A DNA stretch of 64,000 bases from Acrocarpospora phusangensis (GCF_016862995.1 NZ_BOOA01000038.1:22496-86495); one strand, 5' to 3'; positions 16,101-25,278 are shown, numbered from the stretch's first letter. Notes: generated from the sequence alone by a model not told the origin. A program made the numbers and translations.

Positions 16101-18100
16101 ATCCGGTGCGGGGGTGCGTCGTCGGGGGGTGGCGTGCGTCTGGCGGTGGGCAGGGTGGTGGCCAGGGCGGCGATGGTGGGAATGTCGAAGCCTTGGCGTA
16201 CGGGGATGTCGGCGTTGAGGCGGGCCTTCATGCGGGCGAGGGCCCGAATGAGGATGAGGCTGTCACAGCCCAGGTCGAAGACGTTGTCGTGTACGCCGAT
16301 CCGGTCGATTCCAAGGACTTCGCACCAGATGTCGGCCAGGGCGCGTTCGGTCGCGTCGCGTGGCGCGGTGTACGCCTCGTCGAGTTCGGGGCGTTGACGG
16401 TCGAGTTCGGGTAGGGCGGAGCGGTCGATTTTGCCTCGGGTGGTGCGGGGCAGGGCGTCAAGCAGGACATATCGGCTCGGGACCATGTGCTCGGGCAGCC
16501 GCTCCCCGAGAAACCCGCGCAACGCAGCCGCCGTGAGCCGCGCGTTGCCCTCCTCAGCGCCCGGGTTTTCCCGCGCGCGATCTCCTGGGCGACTCCCGCG
16601 CGTCTGCCCGGCGACGTGGTCCTCCCTCGGGACGACGTACGCGACCAACTGCGGACCTGAGTTCTGCGATGCGAGCGCCACAGCCGCTTCGGAGACCCCT
16701 TCATGCGTGCCCAGGGCGAGTTCGATCTCGCCCAGTTCGACCCGGAAGCCACGCACCTTCACCTGGTGATCCTGGCGTCCGATCAGTTCGATCGCGCCGT
16801 CGGGACGCTGCCTGGCCAGGTCGCCGGTGCGGAAGAGGCGTCCCCCGGGCCCGGAGAAGGGATCGGGGACGAACATCTCCGCGGTGAGGCCGGGGCGATT
16901 GAGGTAGCCGCGGCTCAGGCCGGTGCCGCCGATGTACAGGGTGCCGACCGTTCCGGGTGGGACCGGCTGCAGGTCGTCGGTGAGAATGTGCGCGGTCGTG
17001 TTCGGGATGGGATGGCCGATCGGGAGCCTGCCGTCCGGTAAGTCCGTGGTGTCGGGAGTCCACCAGAGTGAGGTCATCGCACATTCGGTGAGCCCGTACT
17101 GGTGGATCAGCCGCACGTCCGGCCCCCACACGCGTTTCGCCTGGGCGAGCAGCCCCGGCGGCGCGGGCTCACTGATGATCATCACGAAGCGCAGGGTTGC
17201 CGTCCGCGCGTCCGGCCAGACCTCCAGCACGGTACGGAGCAGGCTCGGAAAACACGAAAGCACACAGGTGACGCCACCGGTCAGGCGTTCGACGAGGTGG
17301 TCGGGGGACCGCAACTGCTCATCGGTCAGCAGCTCAACCGTGGCACCGTGAAGCAGGGGTCCGAACAGGTCGCGGATCGAGGCACTGAAGGAGGGATGCG
17401 CCAGCTGAAGCGCGACATCCCCAGGACCCAGACCCCAGCGAGTGCCCATGTTCTGCAGGTAGTTCAATGCCGCCCGATGGGAGACCATGACTCCTTTGGG
17501 CGTCCCCGTCGATCCCGACGTGTACATGATGTAGGCCAAATCCTCGGCCGAAGAGACCGCCTGCTGTCCTCGAACTCCTGATGTCGCGCCGACTTCCGTG
17601 ATGATCACAGATGCTTGGGTATCCGCCAGGATGAACTCACGCCGCTTCGCGGGAAGCGCGGGATCCAGCGGCACATACACCCCGCCCGCCTTCAACACCG
17701 CCAGTGCCGCGATCACCAGCTCCGGCGACCGAGGAAGGCACACGGCCACCCGGGACTCCCGCCCGACCCCGAGCTCCCGCAGACGACCCGCCAACGCCTC
17801 CGCCCGCTCGTCCAGCTCCCGATAGGTGACCCGCCGCTCCCCCGCCAGCACCGCGACCGCATCCGGGTACGCCCCAGCCTGCCGACCGATCACCGCATGC
17901 AGGCATTCACCCTCCTCCCGCCGAAACCCGGTGACCTCGAACCGATCCCCGCCTTCCACGGTCACGTCCACGATGTCGTACGCGCCGTCGCGCAATCCTC
18001 CGACGATCCGGGCGGCATGCGCGGAGATGGGCTGATCCGCCGAGCGCACATTCACGCTCGCGATACGGACCGGCTTCCCGTCGGGCGTCTCATCGGTCAT
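13115..18100 (-). CDS. Non-ribosomal peptide synthetase, A-T-C-A-T, no thioesterase
   Basis: 1661 residues. Domain order: linker 1-70; adenylation A1 ~75-560 (YTSGSTGTPKG); carrier T1 with Ser near 614 in LGCDSL; condensation C with HHIIIDA near 775 (family consensus HHxxxDG); adenylation A2 ~1080-1560 (TSGSSGEPKCV); carrier T2 with Ser near 1617 in LGGHSL. It ends there, without thioesterase, reductase or terminal C. A1 has FSAS where alpha-amino-acid-activating domains have FDxS, so the Asp that binds the substrate amine is Ser; A2 keeps Asp (SFDDA). A1 may load a hydroxy, keto or aryl acid. The gene starts inside the glycosyltransferase stop region (11-bp overlap), so the two are translationally coupled. 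Confidence 0.93.
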   Translation of the reverse strand: MTDETPDGKPVRIASVNVRSADQPISAHAARIVGGLRDGAYDIVDVTVEGGDRFEVTGFRREEGECLHAVIGRQAGAYPDAVAVLAGERRVTYRELDERAEALAGRLRELGVGRESRVAVCLPRSPELVIAALAVLKAGGVYVPLDPALPAKRREFILADTQASVIITEVGATSGVRGQQAVSSAEDLAYIMYTSGSTGTPKGVMVSHRAALNYLQNMGTRWGLGPGDVALQLAHPSFSASIRDLFGPLLHGATVELLTDEQLRSPDHLVERLTGGVTCVLSCFPSLLRTVLEVWPDARTATLRFVMIISEPAPPGLLAQAKRVWGPDVRLIHQYGLTECAMTSLWWTPDTTDLPDGRLPIGHPIPNTTAHILTDDLQPVPPGTVGTLYIGGTGLSRGYLNRPGLTAEMFVPDPFSGPGGRLFRTGDLARQRPDGAIELIGRQDHQVKVRGFRVELGEIELALGTHEGVSEAAVALASQNSGPQLVAYVVPREDHVAGQTRGSRPGDRARENPGAEEGNARLTAAALRGFLGERLPEHMVPSRYVLLDALPRTTRGKIDRSALPELDRQRPELDEAYTAPRDATERALADIWCEVLGIDRIGVHDNVFDLGCDSLILIRALARMKARLNADIPVRQGFDIPTIAALATTLPTARRTPPPDDAPPHRISPAQRRLWYVDRLAGGTPLYTVATSWHLSGPIDVPALQRAIDYLVARHDSLRTVFTDEQGTPTAVVRDDVRVTIQTDDPTRHPFDLRTGPLFRVALLETHVLVLTAHHIIIDAHALELLLGELTLTYSRTLAGEEPALPSLPTWRPPPPGESGLDFWRETLAGAPALAGLPTIGPRPVVPGVEGAVLRWRIPAEVAEGLERIARQEGATFFMAALAAWAALLSRWSGQDDLVITVPVAGRDRVEDETYVGCLMNLLPIRVDLTGEPSYRTLLGRVRAAVVAALAHREVPFDVLVGEAASRHGGTRPLAQVLFDVEPEPTPLALAGLRTTRQDVDTGTAKADLSLTLRRGGQGLDGFLEYDTALFDEATMRLMAGQVTAMLAAADRPDARFGVIPLVGEDVAGEWDGPATPYPDECLHEMVARQARLTPDATAVAGAGGRLSYRELEDRAGELAGRLRRAGVDRGVLVGVCVPRSVELVVAVLAVLKAGGAYVPLDPAHPADRLALLIARTGTRVCVAAKGLELPVPIVAPTEIGASKRGLPDGAVDVGLDDLAAVYFTSGSSGEPKCVQITHRNWVSRVTCMRRDHRLDPGEHVLHKTALSFDDAVVEIFWPLSSGGCVAVVGAGDERSPAAIAEAVREHQARYLFLVPSMLTLIIAYARRHPDALTPLRAIFTSGETLTPDLTRQYFEAIRGPRLYNHWGVTEAGIDSTVYACSPGDGARRMVPIGRPIGNVRVYVLDAAQRPVPTGVIGELCVGGVGVGRGYLGKPGLTAERFPADPYAATPGARMYRTGDLVRRLPTGDLEFLGRRDHQVKVRGNRVELGEVESALESHAGVSRAVAAVRGDELVAYLQPADGGLRLAGLRAHLRARVPGYMVPDAYVVLDALPTLPSGKVDRGALPDRDGSRPDLDAAFVPPRTPAEQALADLWRDTLGIERVGVHDDFFDLGGHSLRAASLAARIEADFGVTLPLRDFLAAPTIDALSRLLGSAAPPRR

Positions 18101-19934
18101 CGTCGGCTCCTCCTCCGAGTCGTGCCATCGCCAGCCTGCCGACGTACTCGTCCAGGGAGAGCGGCGTCAGCCCGGCCACCGCCAGCCAGGCCGCGATTTC
18201 CTGGAGGTACGCCGCGAGACGCCCGGCCGAGGACACTCCGGACAGATCGAGGTACATCGCCGGAACCGCCGTACGCTCCCGGAGCCGGCCGAGCCGGTAG
18301 CGGAACTCGCCGGGACGAGTGTCGTCCGCGTGGAAGTGGTGCAGCCGGACGGGAAGCACGCCCTGGCCGCTCAGGGGGTTCGCGAGCAGCCAGTCGCGGA
18401 GTTGCGGCCCGGCTTGGTCGTCGTAGTCATCACGTTCCGGCAGGAACAACACCCGGACGCCCCGCGCGTGAAGCGACGCGGGAGTCGTGTCGACGGATGG
18501 CGCGACGTCGAGAAAGAGTGCCTTGCTCCCAGGGTCGCTGCCATGCCCAGGGTGGACGGGATCTGCCTGGCGTGGGGCCGTGGCACGCACGCCTGCGACG
18601 ACCTGGTCGTTGGCTCTCGCGTGGCCGACGACCCGAGGCGTGTCCGCCACGGCGGCTTGGTCCCACGCAGTCGCGTCGCCGGCAACCCGAGGCGTGCCCG
18701 GCAGGGCCTCGGCGGAGATGGTCTGGTCGTAGGCGCTCACGTCGTCGCCCACCTGAGGCATGCCGGGCAGGGCCTCGGCCGCGACGGCCTGGCGTTCGGG
18801 TGTGCCCAGTCCGCCGGCGAGGAGGAAGACGCCGTGCACCGGCTTGGCCCAGGGGTCGATGTGCAGGCGGATCTCGTCCAGCAGGGCTGCGGCCAGGTTT
18901 CGCTGGGCCGGTTGGAGCGTGGGCGGGGGCACTCGGGGAGTTGCCTGGAGACCGGTCAGGACGAGCTTTTCGAGGCGGTCCGCGTCGTCGAGGGGGCTCA
19001 CGTCGATGCCGTCCTGGGCGGAGAGCCGGTGGGCGTCTCCCCACTGGTCTTCGGCGGTGTTGTGGCCGGGGACGAGGATCACGCGTGCCGGTCCGGAGAC
19101 GGCTTCGTGGAGCGAATTGAATCCCGGTCTGATGACGGCGACCTTGGCCACGTGCAGGAGCGCGGCTAAGGACGGTTCGTAGGAAACCGTGGTGACGTTT
19201 TCGAGCGCGGGCGGCTCGGCGCCCCCGTAATAGGGGCCGGTGACGAAGACGAAGCGGGCGGCCGAGCGGCGTGCGATCGCTGACATGGTCATGAAGAGCC
19301 GTTCCGGATATCCGTGGTCCCCGCTGTCGCCGCCGGCTCCCGCCGCCACCACGACCAGCGGCCCCGGGCCGTATCGGCGGGCGACCGCGGCTGTCTCCGA
19401 CGGGTTCGGACGATTGAACACCGGGCCGAAGAAACGAAAGCGGGAGGAGTGTTCGGCGAGGAGGAGGCTGTCGGGGGAATGGCCGCTCGTGGCGAATGAG
19501 GCGCGGTCCTGGGCGACCAGGATGCGGTCGTAATGGCGGAGGTCTCCGCGTTGCCGCATTCGCTCGAAGAAGACACCGCTCAGCTTTCTGAGGACGAGCG
19601 CCTTGGGCACCTCGCGGACGGCGGGCAGGAACAGGTGATTGGCATCAGGAAACGTGTCCTCCACGATGAGCGACGGGCCTATCTCGGCGATCACGTGGTT
19701 CAGGAGTTTCCGCAGCGAAGCTTCCATGGCGTCATTGGGCAGCCGATGCAGATGCGGAAAGTTGATCACCGGGTATGGGCAGCCCCGAAAGGGAAGCAGC
19801 GACCGTACCTGCCCGATCAGGAAGATCTCGGCCGACGGTTCGAGCGCGTGGAGCGCGTCCGCGATCAGCAGGGTCCTGCGCACATGCCCGAACCCGTGGC
19901 GCGCCTTGAAGAAGAACGCGACCGTCGGCGTCAC
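18090..19934 (-). CDS. GT-B fold glycosyltransferase with extra C-terminal domain
   Basis: 614 residues. Residues 1-~355 resemble MurG/UGT-type transferases: GFGHVRRTLLIADAL near the N terminus, a Rossmann-like second half with VVVAAGAGGDSGDHG, and VAVIRPGFNSLHEAVSGPARVILVPG, the nucleotide-sugar loop. Residues ~378-444 are a degenerate in-frame repeat. Residues ~470-614 form a further domain (FLDVAPSV, VLFLPERDDYDD, AMYLDLSGV) that I do not recognise. The ATG overlaps the upstream stop (ATGA), and its own 3' end overlaps the NRPS start. Transfer of a sugar to the NRPS product or to a cyclitol is the likely role. Confidence 0.8.
   Translation of the reverse strand: MTPTVAFFFKARHGFGHVRRTLLIADALHALEPSAEIFLIGQVRSLLPFRGCPYPVINFPHLHRLPNDAMEASLRKLLNHVIAEIGPSLIVEDTFPDANHLFLPAVREVPKALVLRKLSGVFFERMRQRGDLRHYDRILVAQDRASFATSGHSPDSLLLAEHSSRFRFFGPVFNRPNPSETAAVARRYGPGPLVVVAAGAGGDSGDHGYPERLFMTMSAIARRSAARFVFVTGPYYGGAEPPALENVTTVSYEPSLAALLHVAKVAVIRPGFNSLHEAVSGPARVILVPGHNTAEDQWGDAHRLSAQDGIDVSPLDDADRLEKLVLTGLQATPRVPPPTLQPAQRNLAAALLDEIRLHIDPWAKPVHGVFLLAGGLGTPERQAVAAEALPGMPQVGDDVSAYDQTISAEALPGTPRVAGDATAWDQAAVADTPRVVGHARANDQVVAGVRATAPRQADPVHPGHGSDPGSKALFLDVAPSVDTTPASLHARGVRVLFLPERDDYDDQAGPQLRDWLLANPLSGQGVLPVRLHHFHADDTRPGEFRYRLGRLRERTAVPAMYLDLSGVSSAGRLAAYLQEIAAWLAVAGLTPLSLDEYVGRLAMARLGGGADDDR
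18603..18800 (-). repeat. In-frame degenerate minisatellite in the glycosyltransferase gene (54, 66, 66 bp)
   Basis: Plus-strand TGG anchors recur at 18604, 18658, 18724 and 18790. In protein the units read EALPGMPQVGDDVSAYDQ, EALPGTPRVAGDATAWDQ and the shorter ADTPRVVGHARANDQ. All periods are multiples of three. The array sits between the GT-B core and the unknown C-terminal domain. Confidence 0.8.
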
Positions 19935-20605
19935 CGCTCACCCCACCGGCACAACCGAACACCCGCCCAGGCGACCCACTCCTCGTCCCCGTCCACCGCG
20001 GCAGAGACCCAGGGCACGCCCGCGATCGTCAGCCCTCGCCGATGTACGTCCCCGTAAGTTCTGGCCATAAGTCCGGACATAGCGGGCCGGGCGGCCAGCA
20101 CCACCGTCCCAAGCCGCGCGACCCGCCCAAGCGCTTTCGTCAGTGCCCACGCCGACCCTCCGGTCTCCACGATCACACCGGGCGCGCGTCCGCCCTCCGC
20201 CGATCGCGGAAGATGGCCTCCGATTTCCTGGGGATCGCCCCTGGCAGGGCCCCTTTCGCCGGCAGCCGGCTTCGGAACAGTGACGCCCACTCGAGGGCCG
20301 GCTTCGAGGCCCGCCCGGAGTGTCGCCGCACACATGTCTCTGATCAGGGCGGCGAGCAGACCGCTGCCCTCGACCTCCACCTCAGCAAGCTGAGTGGCGT
20401 CCTCGTCGAGGGAATGCGGCAACGCGGCGACCCCCACCCGTGCGGCCACGGCCCGCGCGGTAGCAACCCACTCAGCCGCCGCCACATCCCGCACATCATC
20501 ACTTGCCGGATAAATCCGCCCCCACGGACTGTCCCCACCATCCAGAAAGACCACGGAATCGACCGGAGGGCTCAGGCCCGCGGACGTCACCTGAACCCAA
20601 GGCAT
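19931..20605 (-). CDS. Dehydrogenase-like NAD(P)-binding domain protein, catalytic domain absent
   Basis: 224 residues resembling only the coenzyme-binding half of medium-chain dehydrogenases: VEVEGSGLLAALI, then GVIVETGGSAWALTKAL, ARLGTVVLAA and DVHRRGLTIAGVPW, which match the second-half strands of the dehydrogenase part of the 3214 gene. No N-terminal GroES-like catalytic domain is present. A ~28-residue low-complexity stretch (from PAAGERG to EGGRA) lies where the 3214 protein has its minisatellite. GGAG 7 nt upstream supports the ATG at 20605. First gene of the operon, overlapping the glycosyltransferase by 4 nt. It could be a scaffold, a sensor, or half of an enzyme. Confidence 0.6.
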   Translation of the reverse strand: MPWVQVTSAGLSPPVDSVVFLDGGDSPWGRIYPASDDVRDVAAAEWVATARAVAARVGVAALPHSLDEDATQLAEVEVEGSGLLAALIRDMCAATLRAGLEAGPRVGVTVPKPAAGERGPARGDPQEIGGHLPRSAEGGRAPGVIVETGGSAWALTKALGRVARLGTVVLAARPAMSGLMARTYGDVHRRGLTIAGVPWVSAAVDGDEEWVAWAGVRLCRWGER

Positions 20606-20836
20606 AAACGATCTCCAGCGAATCCCCTGCCGGCGCCGTCGAGATCCTGCACCCTCGCCTGGTCCCCGCGACCGCGCCCAGCCATCCCCGCCCACGTCTC
20701 CCCGTCATAGTACGTTCGCCACAAGAAGCCGCATAGACACCTAAAGCCACCGAAACCCACCCCCATCGATCTAGTCGGACCGTCGATCGCGTCGTACATT
20801 CCTGAAGGGGTTCGGTGTGATCTCGGGGCGGTCGGA

Positions 20837-22165
20837 TTGTCAGCTGGCACGGAATTCGCTCACGGCAGTCCGGTCATGATCCTGGGCGCGGGGCTCGCGG
20901 GATTGGCCGCCGCGATGCGCCTGGGAGATCACCCCGTGCTGCTGGTCGAAAAGGAGGACACGGTCGGCGGCAAGGCGCGCAGCCATCGCCGGGCCGGATT
21001 CACCTTCGACGTCACCGGCCACTGGCTCGCATTCCGCGAGAACACCCTCCACGACCTGATATCCGGCTTGCTCGGCCGCGAGAACCTGGTCGAGATCGAA
21101 CGCCGCGCCGCGGTCTGGACCCGGGGCGGCATGGTCCCGTACCCGTTCCAGGCGAACATTCACGGCCTGCCCTGGTTGATCAGGATCCGCTGCCTGGCCG
21201 GATTCGTGTGGGCGCGCCTGCGCAGAAGACGCGGCACCCCGGAGGCCGAAGGATTCGAGAACTTCGTGGTCGAACGTTTCGGGCGGGGAATGGCCACCCA
21301 CTTCTTCATCCCGTACTACACGAAGTTCTGGGGTTTCTCGCTGGACGAGCTGAGGGCGGAATGGCTGTCCGGCTATTTTCCGATGCCGACGACCGCGCAG
21401 GTGCTCGGGGGCGCGCTGGGTTTCCGGCAGCGGCGGGTCGGCTACAACGCGCGCTTCACCTATCCCACCGAGGGCGGCATCGACACGCTGCCGCAGGCCA
21501 TGCTCGCCACCTGCGCCGGCCGGGACGGCTTCGCGGTGCGCCTGTCGACCGCGGCCGAGGAGATCGACCTGACCCGGCGGCGGATCAGGCTCGGCGGTTC
21601 ACCGGAGTGGCACGGCTGGCGGGAACTCGTCTCCACGCTGCCGCTGCCCGACCTGCTCGACCGCATCGTCGGCCTGCCCCCGCACGTCGCCGCCGCCCGC
21701 CGCGACCTGCGCTCGATCCCGCTGCGCTACCTGAACATCGGCCTGCGCCGGCCGTCCCCGCTGCGTGAGCACTGGGTGTACACGCCGGAGGCGCACATCC
21801 CGTTCTACCGCATGGGCGTGTACACCAACGCGGTGCCGGCGATGGCGCCGCCGGGCTGCGCGGGCCTGTGGGTCGAGATGGCCGACCGCGACGGCCCGCT
21901 CGACGAGGCCGCCGTCGTGAAGGGCCTGATGGAGATCGGCGCGATCGCCGCGAGCGACGACGTGCTGTTCGTGGAGCAGCACGACATCGAGCACGCGTAC
22001 GTGGTGTTCGACGACGCCCGCCAGGCCGCCGTGGACACGATCGTCTCCTGGCTGGCCGCCCACGGCGTGCACACCTGCGGCCGGTACGGCAGCTGGACGT
22101 ACGGCTCGATGGGTGACGCCATCCTCGACGGATTCGCGGCCGCCGCCCGGGTGGCCGCATCCTAA
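20837..22165 (+). CDS. FAD-dependent amine-oxidase/protoporphyrinogen-oxidase-like oxidoreductase
   Basis: 442 residues. The FAD dinucleotide fold is at the N terminus (MILGAGLAGLAAAMRLG), followed by VEKEDTVGGKARSH and GFTFDVTGHWLAF, a pattern common to UDP-galactopyranose-mutase and PPOX-like flavoproteins of sugar loci. The C-terminal YGSWTYGSMGDAI resembles the FAD-closing motif. The full frame uses a TTG at 20837; an ATG at 20876, directly before the FAD motif, is the alternative. It is divergent from the NRPS operon with 231 bp between start codons and is followed after 27 bp by the esterase. A sugar-ring or amine oxidation is plausible; the substrate is unknown. Confidence 0.8.
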   Translation: MSAGTEFAHGSPVMILGAGLAGLAAAMRLGDHPVLLVEKEDTVGGKARSHRRAGFTFDVTGHWLAFRENTLHDLISGLLGRENLVEIERRAAVWTRGGMVPYPFQANIHGLPWLIRIRCLAGFVWARLRRRRGTPEAEGFENFVVERFGRGMATHFFIPYYTKFWGFSLDELRAEWLSGYFPMPTTAQVLGGALGFRQRRVGYNARFTYPTEGGIDTLPQAMLATCAGRDGFAVRLSTAAEEIDLTRRRIRLGGSPEWHGWRELVSTLPLPDLLDRIVGLPPHVAAARRDLRSIPLRYLNIGLRRPSPLREHWVYTPEAHIPFYRMGVYTNAVPAMAPPGCAGLWVEMADRDGPLDEAAVVKGLMEIGAIAASDDVLFVEQHDIEHAYVVFDDARQAAVDTIVSWLAAHGVHTCGRYGSWTYGSMGDAILDGFAAAARVAAS

Positions 22166-22192
22166 CCCGCCGCCCCCTGACCGAGGAGCGCC

Positions 22193-23161
22193 ATGTTCTC
22201 CGACATCCCCGCCGCCGACCTGGAGTCCTACCGCCCCGACCTGCCCGTCCCCGCCGACCTGGACGACTTCTGGAAGCAGACCCTCGCCGACGCCGCCCGC
22301 CACCCGCTCGGCGTGACCGCCACCGAGGTCACCGCCACCCCGCTACGCCTGATGACCGTGTACGACGTGACGTTCGCCGGCTTCGGCGGCCACCCCATCA
22401 AAGCCTGGTACCTCCTCCCCCGCGAGCCCACCCCCGCGGCCGCCACGATCGTCGAGTTCATCGGGTACGGCGGCGGCCGCGGCCTCCCCCACGAGCTGCT
22501 GTTCTGGTCGGCCGCCGGACACCCTCATCTGATCATGGACACCCGGGGCCAGGGCTCCGCGTGGCGGACCGGCGACACCGCCGACAGCGGCTCCCCCGGC
22601 ACCCCGCACGTGCCCGGCTTCCTGACCGACGGCCTGCCCGACCGCGACCACTACTACTACCGGCGGCTGTTCACCGACGCCGTCCGCGCCGTGGACGCCG
22701 CCGCCCTGCTCCCGGGCAGCGACCCCGGCCGCCTGGTCACCACCGGCACCAGCCAGGGCGGCGCGCTCTCCCTCGTCACCGCGTCCCTGCACACCGGCGT
22801 CGCGGCCGCCATGCCGCACGTGCCGTTCCTCTGCCACATCCGCCATTCCGCCCAGGTCGCCACCACCGGGCCGTACCCGGAGCTGGTCAAGTGGTGCCAC
22901 ACCCACCGCGGCCTCGCCGACCAGGCCTTCCGGGCGCTCGCCTACTTCGACGTCGCCACCCTGGCCGCCGCCGCCCGCTGCCCCGCCCACTTCGGCGTCG
23001 CCCTGCGCGACGAGACCTGCCCGGCCTCCGGCGTCTACGCCTGCGTCAACCGGTACGGCGGCCCGAAGGACGTCGTCGCCTACGAATGGAACGGCCACGA
23101 GGGCGGCGAGGCCCACCACCTCGCCCACCAGCACCGATGGCTGACCGAGACACTGTCATGA
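22193..23161 (+). CDS. Acetylxylan esterase / cephalosporin-C deacetylase family (AXE1)
   Basis: 322 residues, the normal AXE1 length. It starts with FSDIPAADLESYRPDL...DLDDFW, a family hallmark. It has the oxyanion region IGYGGGRG, the nucleophile Ser in GTSQGG, Asp in LRDETCPASG and His in WNGHEGG. Family members remove acetyl groups from sugars or beta-lactams. No signal peptide, so the substrate is intracellular. A strong GAGGAG lies before the ATG. Cotranscription with the flavoprotein (27-bp gap) links it to the sugar-modification genes. Its stop overlaps the convergent TetR stop by 6 bp. Confidence 0.88.
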   Translation: MFSDIPAADLESYRPDLPVPADLDDFWKQTLADAARHPLGVTATEVTATPLRLMTVYDVTFAGFGGHPIKAWYLLPREPTPAAATIVEFIGYGGGRGLPHELLFWSAAGHPHLIMDTRGQGSAWRTGDTADSGSPGTPHVPGFLTDGLPDRDHYYYRRLFTDAVRAVDAAALLPGSDPGRLVTTGTSQGGALSLVTASLHTGVAAAMPHVPFLCHIRHSAQVATTGPYPELVKWCHTHRGLADQAFRALAYFDVATLAAAARCPAHFGVALRDETCPASGVYACVNRYGGPKDVVAYEWNGHEGGEAHHLAHQHRWLTETLS

Positions 23162-23809
23162 CCGGGCGAGCGCCTGGAGGCCGGCCAGGACCAGGTCGGC
23201 GACGGTGTCGGCGTGTTCGGCGATCGCGTCGGGCGCCATGGGGTCGCCGGTGCCGATGCGGCGGGCCAGCGCGGGCATGCTGAACGGCGCGGCCCCGCCG
23301 TGCGCGACCAGGAAGTGCAGCGTACGCACCGAGACCGGGGCGATGAGCCCTTCGTCCACCAGGCGGTTCAGGGGTGCGTTCATGGTGGCGAGCAGGGGTG
23401 CGACGTGGCGGTCGTACAGGTAGTCGAGGCGGGGGCTGTCGGCGATGCTCTCGACGGTGACCAGGCGGAGGATCTCCGGGCGGGCGGCGTGGACCAGGAT
23501 GAAACGGCGGATGATCCGGCGCACCTGCTCCAGCGGGCCGCCCGTGACGTCGTCCAGTTCGGGCAGGAGCTGGGCGGCGACCTGGCCGAAGGCCCAGTCG
23601 ACCGTGGCGTACCAGAGTTTCTCCTTGGAGCCGAAGCGCTGGTGCACGAGGTTGTGGCTGACGCCCAGCTCCCGGTTGAGCGCGGCCACGGACGCGCCGT
23701 CGTAGCCGCTGTCGGCGAACATCCGCAGCGCGCCGGCCAGGATCTGGTCGGCGGGCGCCGGGCACAGCTCCGCCGGCGGGCGGCCGGCGCGCGCCTTCGG
23801 AGTGCTCAT
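23156..23809 (-). CDS. TetR-family transcriptional regulator
   Basis: 217 residues. The N-terminal helix-turn-helix lies at ~20-65 (ILAGALRMFADSGYDGASVAALNRELGVSHNLVHQRFGSK, TetR consensus), followed by an all-helical ligand domain. Two 16-bp palindromes, probable operators, lie 22-59 bp upstream of its start, so autoregulation and control of the divergent kinase promoter are likely. It converges with the esterase gene, so it need not control that gene. Confidence 0.9.
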   Translation of the reverse strand: MSTPKARAGRPPAELCPAPADQILAGALRMFADSGYDGASVAALNRELGVSHNLVHQRFGSKEKLWYATVDWAFGQVAAQLLPELDDVTGGPLEQVRRIIRRFILVHAARPEILRLVTVESIADSPRLDYLYDRHVAPLLATMNAPLNRLVDEGLIAPVSVRTLHFLVAHGGAAPFSMPALARRIGTGDPMAPDAIAEHADTVADLVLAGLQALARS

Positions 23810-23830
23810 GGGTAAAGCCTATCCAAAAAA

Positions 23831-23868
23831 GTTGACACCCATCAACATAAAGGTTGATACTCATCAAC
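23831..23868. promoter_or_regulatory. Twin TetR-type operators over a sigma70-like promoter
   Basis: Two palindromes with identical arms, GTTGA-N6-TCAAC, lie at 23831-23846 and 23853-23868, 22 bp apart centre to centre (two helical turns, same face). A plus-strand TTGACA (23832-23837), 17-bp spacer and TGATAC (23855-23860) sit inside them; a weaker minus-strand promoter also overlaps. The region is much more AT-rich than its surroundings. Confidence 0.8.
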
Positions 23869-24005
23869 ATACTAGCTAAAGCGCACGTCAAAGAGGGTAT
23901 CTCCGGTGACTGCCGACCATGATGTCTGCGAGACGCGCCCGTTACGCCGTCCCTGACGACGGAGACGGGGGAACTTGGCGTGATCATGAAAGGTAAGTCA
24001 CTGTG

Positions 24006-25183
<1,178 letters not shown>

Positions 25184-25196
<13 letters not shown>

Positions 25197-25238
25197 GACT
25201 CGTGCAGCCAGGTACACGCGATTAGGTCCGCCCAGGTC
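25184..25238 (+). mobile_element. Solitary Tn3-type terminal inverted repeat (third copy)
   Basis: Starts GGGGTGTCGGTAAGACTCG and matches, with a few substitutions, the two ends of the cassette at 49806-52790. The GGGG outer end faces left, so the element lay to the right; no opposing end is found before 49 kb. The flanking 5 bp (GAGGC) do not match the flank of the 52790 end. It is a leftover of a deleted element. Confidence 0.8.
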
Positions 25239-25278
25239 AGTGCTGCCGGGCCGGCGGGACGTCGGCGATACTGTGGGC

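Noticed and set aside
3781..18800. Common ancestor sequence for the two minisatellites
   Set aside because: Only a short CCGGCAACC-like stretch is shared; unit lengths and encoded peptides differ, so I cannot support a single origin.
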